This document shows positions 6,995 through 12,163 of a stretch of DNA of 12,163 nt, piece by piece; the stretch's first letter is position 1, and every line of letters starts with the position of its first letter. Source of the DNA: Planctomycetaceae bacterium (lineage in GTDB: Bacteria > Planctomycetota > Planctomycetia > Planctomycetales > Planctomycetaceae); the NCBI GenBank assembly GCA_003503535.1, contig DOCI01000351.1, positions 11,707 to 23,869 of the forward strand, in the 5' to 3' direction. Position numbers and translations under genes: made by a program. Below the pieces are notes generated by a model. It did not search any database. It was given only the letters and a program-made list of their open reading frames with translations, and was not told where the DNA came from.

Positions 6995-8932
6995 TCAATC
7001 GTCTTCTTGCAACGCCCATTGAATCATCCTGATCCCCTGAAGACAGGTGGTGTTCTTGGCCTCAACGTCCAGCCCGGAACGATAGGCGTCTTTTGCTCTT
7101 AGCAAATAATTTTGTCTTTGCTGCAAGGTGAGATTTCCCTGAAGCGCCTGATGAAAATATGCACTTCCCAGATTTGCCCAGACATCAGCATTTGCGGAAT
7201 CGATTTTTGCACACTGCTGAAAAGAGGAGACCGCTTTGCCAAACTGTCCCCGCTTTGCCTGCAACACGCCCAGATAGAACCAGCACTGAGAGTGAGACGC
7301 ATTCTGTTCCAGTCCATGACGAAACCACTTTTCTGCACGAAATGGTTGCAGTGCATTCATCCAGGCAATGCCCAGCTCATATGCGGAGTCTGCATTCATT
7401 TTCTGGGATGATCTCTGTTCTGTCAGTTCCTCAGCCTCCCTGTAATAAGATTCCCGATCCTGTAGTCTTTTAAGAAATTTCTCCTCCATGGCTGCAAAGT
7501 CCAGCTGCTGATAATCGGGAGGTGGCATCCAGGTCCACAACGAGATGACAAATGCCGCCACGAGCATCATTAATCGTGCAGGAAATGAGGCTACAATTCT
7601 GGGGCCTTTTTCTGAACCTCGAAGAATCCAGACAATTGCTATTGCAGCAAACAGACACAGGAATGGTGTCATTCCCAACCGAAAGCGAGAGAAGTTATAG
7701 GTGAGTAAAATCGTTAACACATGGACGAGGAGAAACCCTGCCACGATCAGGAACCGAGGATCGTTTCCTGTTCCTAGAAACAGTCCAATGATCGCCAACC
7801 CTATGAGCCAGCTCCAAGTGGGCAAGTATTGGAGTAGCGGATGGATTTGCTGCGCCACGGCATAAAAATCGCTATCGGGAATCTCGTAATCATTGAGCAG
7901 AATGACCGATTTTCTGATCAACAACTGCAGGGACCGCGGAAGGTTCGTGAACATATCCTGAATAGCTGTACGGCTCCAAAAGGAAGATGACTCGGCATAA
8001 CTGACGGGCTTTCCCAATCTTCGCGAAGCTTCGAGCCGAAAATCTTCATGCTCCAGAAATGGATCTGGCCGGACAAAGGAAGGATTTTGATAGTATCCCG
8101 TTGCTTCCGGCCCCCAGCCCATGAACAGGACTTCTCCACCACCAGAAGTGATCCACACCAGTTGTCTCCCAACGATCGTATTGTGCAATGTCGCCGGCAA
8201 GGTAACGCACAAACAGGTTACCAGAGCAATACTCATTAACCCTGCTCGTTGGAAACGTGAGAGGGGCTTTATTCCCAGCCAGATCGTCAGGGCAACAGGA
8301 ACCAGCATCAGAAGATGATTTTCTCGCACCAGGCAGAGCAATCCTGTCAATCCTCCTGCCAGTGAGCAATAGAAGACCCGCTCCCAATTCCCGTAACGGG
8401 AAGAGTTTTTATTCGTCTCGTCCAGTACTTTGAGCATCAGGAGACAGACGCAAGCCGTGAGCCAGGGAGATAACCAGGACTTCATGACCAGCCCCTCGAA
8501 ATAAAGAAGCGGGCCGTAAATGACTGCCAGTAAACCCGCTAAAACTGCGGCTTGTTCATTCCAGAGGCGACGTCCGATCCAGAAGATTACGCACCCCAAA
8601 TGAATTCCTGCAAGCATCTGTAGGCTTACAATCATTGCGTCAGAATCGCCAACTGCATAATACAGGACCCCCAGCCAGTAAGCATAAAGCGGTCCCTGCT
8701 CAAACAAATGGCCCTGTGAAAGTTGTCCCTGTGCAATCGACAACCCCCAGGCTTTATAAAATGCATGATCCGCATGATAGTATTCCCAAAGCGGAGTTCT
8801 TGTCAGCATGGACAGATAGCACACACGGACAATCAATCCGGCAAGAATCACGATCCATTCCGTACGCCATCGGAATAGTCTGCGAATTCGGGGATAGAAT
8901 GAGAATTTAGATTGCGACATCAGTAAAACCAT
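6995..8932 (-). CDS. GT39-like polytopic membrane glycosyltransferase with C-terminal TPRs
   Basis: A 645-residue protein on the - strand. The ATG at 8932 is used; an ATG four codons later (8920) is equally possible because neither has a clear Shine-Dalgarno site. About residues 25-475 contain roughly a dozen hydrophobic segments (for example EWIVILAGLIVRVCYL, AVLAGLLAVIYGPLLYF, PRFLIVAGFLLVHVLTILL). This layout fits the PMT/ArnT-like GT39 superfamily, which transfers sugars from polyprenyl-phosphate donors on the outer face of the membrane. The first extracytoplasmic loop carries YYHADHAFYKAWG with an acidic residue (Asp55) where the family keeps its catalytic acid. A late SRFRLGMTPFL resembles the family's RFR/RYR-x-P block. 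About residues 513-640 form three to four tetratricopeptide repeats (NADSAYELGIAW, CWFYLGVLQAKRGQFGKAV, VWANLGSAYFHQAL, AKDAYRSGLDVEAKN), probably a protein-docking module. The acceptor is unknown. It is convergent with the operon and divergent from the TPR-redoxin gene. Confidence 0.85.
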   Translation of the reverse strand: MVLLMSQSKFSFYPRIRRLFRWRTEWIVILAGLIVRVCYLSMLTRTPLWEYYHADHAFYKAWGLSIAQGQLSQGHLFEQGPLYAYWLGVLYYAVGDSDAMIVSLQMLAGIHLGCVIFWIGRRLWNEQAAVLAGLLAVIYGPLLYFEGLVMKSWLSPWLTACVCLLMLKVLDETNKNSSRYGNWERVFYCSLAGGLTGLLCLVRENHLLMLVPVALTIWLGIKPLSRFQRAGLMSIALVTCLCVTLPATLHNTIVGRQLVWITSGGGEVLFMGWGPEATGYYQNPSFVRPDPFLEHEDFRLEASRRLGKPVSYAESSSFWSRTAIQDMFTNLPRSLQLLIRKSVILLNDYEIPDSDFYAVAQQIHPLLQYLPTWSWLIGLAIIGLFLGTGNDPRFLIVAGFLLVHVLTILLTYNFSRFRLGMTPFLCLFAAIAIVWILRGSEKGPRIVASFPARLMMLVAAFVISLWTWMPPPDYQQLDFAAMEEKFLKRLQDRESYYREAEELTEQRSSQKMNADSAYELGIAWMNALQPFRAEKWFRHGLEQNASHSQCWFYLGVLQAKRGQFGKAVSSFQQCAKIDSANADVWANLGSAYFHQALQGNLTLQQRQNYLLRAKDAYRSGLDVEAKNTTCLQGIRMIQWALQEDD

Positions 8933-9327
8933 TTGCAGGACAAAGCGCTTCGATCTCGCATTTACGATTCATCCCCTGAGATGTAAGACAGGCGGACAAG
9001 AATTCCCTCAGTTTTCATACTGTAATTATTTAACGAAGAAAAGTCAGCATCGCCGAAAAGTAATGACTCAATTGCACCATTGATTGTCAGTACTCTCCGA
9101 TCGAAGAAGTGCATCGTCAGGCCAGTCCCGCAGCGTTTGATATGGAAATATCCGGTTGGAATTGTTGAGAACGCGTTTGCCCAGACGCCTGGCTGGATAG
9201 CCGGGCAGTTGATCGGTTGGGTTTATTCAGATAGCATGGGAAATCTACCTATTGGCACACGTCTCTAAATTCCTGTTGCCTCACTTCGGAGTACGTGCGA
9301 GCCGATTCTCACCGATGGGAACCACCT
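8933..9327. other. divergent intergenic region, no gene supported
   Basis: About 395 bp separates the starts of the - strand glycosyltransferase and the + strand TPR-redoxin gene, so promoters for both should lie here. One weak candidate for the - strand is listed separately. No convincing + strand -35/-10 pair was found. Short open frames (for example 9080-9268 on +, TTG start) show no recognisable domain, start signal or conservation clue and are not called. No RNA gene, riboswitch-like structure or repeat was recognised by eye. Confidence 0.6.
9019..9047 (-). promoter_or_regulatory. possible promoter of the glycosyltransferase gene
   Basis: Read on the - strand, CTGACT (9047-9042) is followed after 17 bp by TACAGT (9024-9019). 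Each box matches the sigma-70 consensus at 4 of 6 positions, and the spacer (TTTCTTCGTTAAATAAT) is AT-rich. The -10 lies about 87 bp upstream of the ATG at 8932. This is a weak call from inspection only. Confidence 0.22.
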
Positions 9328-11685
9328 ATGTTGTCCAATGCGATACGCTTTCCACGATCCCTCGTATGTTTGCTCGCTTTCGGTATTTTCGTTTCGAATC
9401 TCGCCGGCGAGGAAACGACCGTAGCAAAATCAAGCCAGACGGAACTTCAGGAGGGACAATCCGATGAGGTCGAAAAGATCCTGGAGGGGCATTCTTTTCA
9501 TGGCGACGTGTTTAACGAGGGGCCTCGTCAGCAGGCCTATCTCATGGGAGGAACCGGTCGTGTCCGCTTCCCGGTTAGTACAGAAAATCCTGTGGTTCAA
9601 AGTTTCTTCGACCAGGGGCTTGGCCAGTTGTACGGGTTCTGGTATTTCGAAGCGGAACGATCTTTCCGACATGCTGCATCACTCGATCCGGATTGCGCGA
9701 TGACGTACTGGGGGGCGGCGATGGCGAATCGAAAAAACGCCGAGCGTGCGAAAGGGTTCATGGAAGAGGCGATTAAGCGAAAGGACAAAGCCAATGAACG
9801 CGAAGTCATGTACATCAACGCGTTGGATGCCTACGTGAAAGCGGACAGCAAAGAGAAAGAAAAAAGAAACGATGCCTTCACGAAGGCACTTGAGGATATT
9901 CTCCTGAAGCATCCCGAGGATTTGGAAGCAAAGGCCTTGCTGGCTTTGCATTTGTGGGAGTCAAAATCTTCGAGTACGAGCTATCTGGCAGCAGAGGCTC
10001 TGCTGCAGGAAATTTTCGAAGTCGAGCCGATGCATTCCGCTCATCACTTTCGCATTCACCTGTGGGACAAGCGACATCCTGAGATGGCTTTGAGTTCAGC
10101 GGCAATGTGTGGACAGACATCGCCCAGCATCGCTCACATGTGGCATATGCCAGGCCACATCTACTCCAAACTGCATCGATACGAGGATGCGGTCTGGCAA
10201 CAGGAAGCTTCGGCACGAGTCGATCATGCTCACATGATGCGCGATCGAGTAATGCCGGATGAGATTCACAATTTCGCTCACAACAACGAGTGGCTCATCC
10301 GCAATCTGATTCATGTTGGACGCGTTCACGATGCCATCGATCTGGCCAGGAATATGATCGAGCTACCTCGTCATCCTCGGTATAACACACTTGCCAAAAA
10401 AGGCAGCACAAATTTCGGACGGCAGAGGCTCTTTCAAGTCCTGCGTACCTATGAGTTGTGGGATGACATGATTACTCTGGCAAACTCAACCTACCTTGAG
10501 CCGACCGATAACGAGGACGAACAGATCAAGCGATTAAGGTATCTGGGGCTGGCGTACTTTCAGACTGGTGACATACAGAATGGTCAGGCTCAGATTGCGG
10601 AATTAGATCGCCGGAAGCAGGCGCTGGTATCTCAAGTAACGACTGAAGCAGAAAAGCAAACAGTCCAAACTGAAGCTGCAGACAATGATGAGGCAAAGAC
10701 TCAAGAAGCGGATCAGGACAAAGCCAAGAAATTGGCTGTCAAAGCTCAAGAAGAAATCAAGGCGAAGATTAAAAAACTGGACGCGACAATCAAAGTTCTC
10801 AATGGGCATGAAGCCGTCGGCAACGGCGACTATCGGTATGGATATGAACTCCTGAAGGGTGCTGATGATGTTGATGCTGTGTATCTGGCGAAAGTTCAAT
10901 GGCTGGCTGGCGATCAGGAAGATGCACTCAAGGCAATGCGAAAAAATATAAGTTCCCACAAAAACGAAGTGCATCCGCTGGCCATCCTTGTTGAGACCTT
11001 ATGGCTATCCAACATGAAGAAGGATTCTCGAACAGCGTTCGAAGAACTTCGAAAACTCTCACCCCAGATCGATCTGGATGTTCCCGTCTTCGCGCGTCTG
11101 GGACCAATCGCCACGGAATTCGGCTACGACAGCGATTGGCGTGTGAATTCGCTACCTGCAGGCGACGTAGGGGAACGGCCGGATCTCAACTCTCTCGGAC
11201 CATTCCGCTGGCGTCCCTCCGCTGCTCCCAGTTGGGTGCTGTCAGACTCAGAGAGAAACCCACGCTCGTCTGCCGAGTTTTCAGGGCAGCCACACATCGT
11301 GATCTTCTATCTGGGATTTGGTTGCCTGCATTGTGCCGAACAATTGCAGGCCTTCGCACCGAAAGTCAAAGAGTTCGAGGACGCAGGACTTTCGATGATC
11401 GCCATCAGCACTGATAGCCTTCCCAAGCTCAAGCAATCGATCGACAATTACAACGAAGAGCAACTCCCGATTCCGCTCGTTTCAGATGAATCACTCAATG
11501 TGTTCAAGGCGTTTCGCGTCTATGACGATTTCGAGAATCAGCCGCTCCACGGGACGTTTCTCATTGATGGCAACGGCATGGTTCGTTGGCAGGACATCGG
11601 CTACGAACCGTTCATGGATACCACGTTCCTGTTGAATGAAGCAAACAGGCTGTTCTCGCAGGAAGATGTTGCAGACGAGAACTGA
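9328..11685 (+). CDS. secreted His-rich TPR protein with thioredoxin/peroxiredoxin-like C-terminus
   Basis: A 785-residue protein from the ATG at 9328. An in-frame GTG at 9295 would add 11 residues, but 9328 begins a good signal peptide (MLSNAIRFPRSLVCLLAFGI, then FVSNLAG/EE), with a weak GGGA 7 bp upstream. Following the leader, residues about 80-400 resemble a widespread TPR family: FFDQGLGQLYGFWYFEAERS, then AMTYWGAAMANRK. That family has a conserved His core, here HSAHHFRIH (His236, 239, 240, 244), HMWHMPGHIYSK (270-281) and IHNFAHNNEW (His314, 318), which may bind a metal. Residues about 430-495 are a Glu/Lys/Ala/Gln-rich, coiled-coil-like linker. About 640-775 form a thioredoxin-fold AhpC/TSA-like domain (HIVIFYLGFGCLHCAEQLQ with Cys666 and Cys669; MIAISTDS; GTFLIDGNGMVRW). 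The fusion suggests an envelope thiol redox or peroxide-related role with TPR-mediated binding. Substrate and partners are unknown. It appears monocistronic. Confidence 0.85.
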   Translation: MLSNAIRFPRSLVCLLAFGIFVSNLAGEETTVAKSSQTELQEGQSDEVEKILEGHSFHGDVFNEGPRQQAYLMGGTGRVRFPVSTENPVVQSFFDQGLGQLYGFWYFEAERSFRHAASLDPDCAMTYWGAAMANRKNAERAKGFMEEAIKRKDKANEREVMYINALDAYVKADSKEKEKRNDAFTKALEDILLKHPEDLEAKALLALHLWESKSSSTSYLAAEALLQEIFEVEPMHSAHHFRIHLWDKRHPEMALSSAAMCGQTSPSIAHMWHMPGHIYSKLHRYEDAVWQQEASARVDHAHMMRDRVMPDEIHNFAHNNEWLIRNLIHVGRVHDAIDLARNMIELPRHPRYNTLAKKGSTNFGRQRLFQVLRTYELWDDMITLANSTYLEPTDNEDEQIKRLRYLGLAYFQTGDIQNGQAQIAELDRRKQALVSQVTTEAEKQTVQTEAADNDEAKTQEADQDKAKKLAVKAQEEIKAKIKKLDATIKVLNGHEAVGNGDYRYGYELLKGADDVDAVYLAKVQWLAGDQEDALKAMRKNISSHKNEVHPLAILVETLWLSNMKKDSRTAFEELRKLSPQIDLDVPVFARLGPIATEFGYDSDWRVNSLPAGDVGERPDLNSLGPFRWRPSAAPSWVLSDSERNPRSSAEFSGQPHIVIFYLGFGCLHCAEQLQAFAPKVKEFEDAGLSMIAISTDSLPKLKQSIDNYNEEQLPIPLVSDESLNVFKAFRVYDDFENQPLHGTFLIDGNGMVRWQDIGYEPFMDTTFLLNEANRLFSQEDVADEN

Positions 11686-11710
11686 ATGACTATCGTTTTG
11701 GCTGGAGTCA

Positions 11711-11725
11711 TGACATCGCATGTCA
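11711..11725. repeat. small inverted repeat after the TPR-redoxin gene
   Basis: TGACAT (11711-11716) and ATGTCA (11720-11725) flank a 3-base loop, about 25 bp after the stop at 11685. A 10-bp palindrome, CTTCATGAAG, follows at 11726-11735. Neither has a T-tract, so a terminator role is uncertain. Confidence 0.25.
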
Positions 11726-11774
11726 CTTCATGAAGCAGCATGCTCTTATCCGCGATTTTTCAAAGTCATTGTGT

Positions 11775-12074
11775 TCATTTTTCACAGAGAGCTTGAGCAA
11801 TAAAGTCTCGCTTCACTTTTGATCGCGGAACTCTGTCCTCGAACCAACTGCGAATATCCTCGTCCAGACCGACTCCGTGCATGAAATTGTACAACGCTTT
11901 GTTAAGTCCCACGCCGAGAGAATCGTGATTGACGCCAGTCGGGTCGATAAAATCAATGTCATTCTTTGCGAAGGAAACTGCAGGCAATGGAGCCAGTTGA
12001 ATGCTGTACTCTTCCGGTTTTTTCCCCACGGGTGAGTGAACGGTGCAGGTGAAGCGATGGAAGAGTTTTCTCAA
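11775..12074 (-). CDS. hypothetical protein, probably 5'-truncated
   Basis: A 99-codon - strand frame, ending in TGA (complement of 11775-11777). I do not recognise the family. It looks protein-like: a mixed composition, with DIDFIDPTGVNHDSLGVGLN, then KALYNFMHGVGLDEDIRSWF, then an Arg/Lys-rich VPRSKVKRDFIAQAL. This could be an acidic helical patch followed by a basic helix. The only start near its 5' end is TTG at 12074, two codons after an in-frame TGA, with no Shine-Dalgarno site. A GTG inside the frame is also possible. The N-terminal part (RFTCTVHSPVGKKPEEYS) reads like the interior of a protein. It may therefore be the surviving 3' part of a longer gene broken near 12075, where base composition changes sharply. 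It runs convergently toward the TPR-redoxin gene. Confidence 0.45.
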   Translation of the reverse strand: MRKLFHRFTCTVHSPVGKKPEEYSIQLAPLPAVSFAKNDIDFIDPTGVNHDSLGVGLNKALYNFMHGVGLDEDIRSWFEDRVPRSKVKRDFIAQALCEK

Positions 12075-12163
12075 TACTCATGGCAAATTGCTAACCAAAC
12101 ATTACTACCTATGGGTTATAAAGATGAATCATTTACAGAAACATTTGATGTAGATGAAGCTAC
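12057..12163 (+). CDS. N-terminal part of an AT-rich unidentified ORF running off the window
   Basis: The frame is open from the ATG at 12057 to the right edge: 35 full codons reading MEEFSQYSWQIANQTLLPMG, then YKDESFTETFDVDEA. A GGTGA at 12048-12052 lies 4 bp upstream and could act as a weak ribosome binding site. Codons are AT-rich (TTA, CTA, ACA, GAT, GAA, TTT), unlike every other gene in the window. The - strand is closed by stops over the same stretch, which favours this strand. The first six codons overlap the 5' end of the opposing hypothetical ORF, so at most one of the two starts is likely right. No domain is recognisable. It could be a horizontally acquired gene or a recombination or assembly junction. 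Confidence 0.35.
   Translation, partial: MEEFSQYSWQIANQTLLPMGYKDESFTETFDVDEA

Noticed and set aside
9080..9268. 62-codon + strand ORF in the divergent intergenic region
   Set aside because: Starts with TTG, has no ribosome binding site and no recognised domain. It ends just before the TPR-redoxin gene and is probably chance.
10603..10974. 123-codon - strand ORF rich in Phe, Leu, Ile and Cys
   Set aside because: It is the antisense of the Glu/Lys-rich linker, which automatically produces a hydrophobic-looking shadow frame.
1..12163. CRISPR array, tRNA or rRNA genes, transposase or integrase
   Set aside because: No regularly spaced repeats, cloverleaf-like genes or DDE/tyrosine-recombinase motifs were seen on reading both strands. 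No computational scan was possible.

Overview
The window looks like chromosomal DNA from a planctomycete, probably order Planctomycetales. The evidence is gene content: a secreted c-type cytochrome protein of the PSCyt1-DUF1549-DUF1553 type next to a DUF1501 protein, and the C-terminal end of a DUF1559 (H-X9-DG) protein. These families are strongly enriched in Planctomycetes and related phyla. Base composition is moderate by eye and Shine-Dalgarno sites are weak, which also fits. No tRNA, rRNA, CRISPR array, integrase or complete insertion sequence was seen.

Layout. (1) Positions 1-129 hold the last 42 codons of an unidentified + strand gene. (2) Positions 363-6498 form a compact + strand operon: a three-CxxCH PSCyt1/DUF1549/DUF1553 protein, a DUF1501 protein with a twin-arginine leader, an exported amidohydrolase-2 protein, and a second, leaderless amidohydrolase-like protein. 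The gaps are 9 bp, then two ATGA start/stop overlaps, so the last three genes look translationally coupled. (3) Positions 6518-6825 hold a headless, frameshifted remnant of a DUF1559 gene. A strong rho-independent terminator at 6945-6979 probably ends the operon transcript. (4) On the - strand, 6995-8932 encodes a polytopic GT39-like glycosyltransferase with C-terminal TPRs. (5) A noncoding divergent region of about 395 bp follows. (6) The + strand gene at 9328-11685 encodes a secreted TPR protein with a histidine-rich core, a charged coiled-coil-like linker and a thioredoxin/peroxiredoxin-like C-terminus carrying Cys-Leu-His-Cys. (7) The right end holds a 99-codon - strand hypothetical ORF that looks cut at its 5' side. 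It abuts an abruptly AT-rich + strand ORF that runs off the window.

How the genes may work together (inference). The operon pairs cell-envelope proteins (cytochrome/DUF1549/DUF1553 and DUF1501) with two metal-hydrolase-fold proteins, one exported and one apparently cytoplasmic. That suggests oxidative or hydrolytic processing of an organic substrate across the envelope. The substrate cannot be named from sequence. The glycosyltransferase and the TPR-redoxin gene are separately transcribed and have no obvious functional link to the operon. The best candidates for something undescribed are the four-gene operon with its unusual amidohydrolase pair, the His-rich TPR-thioredoxin fusion, and the compositional break at the right edge.
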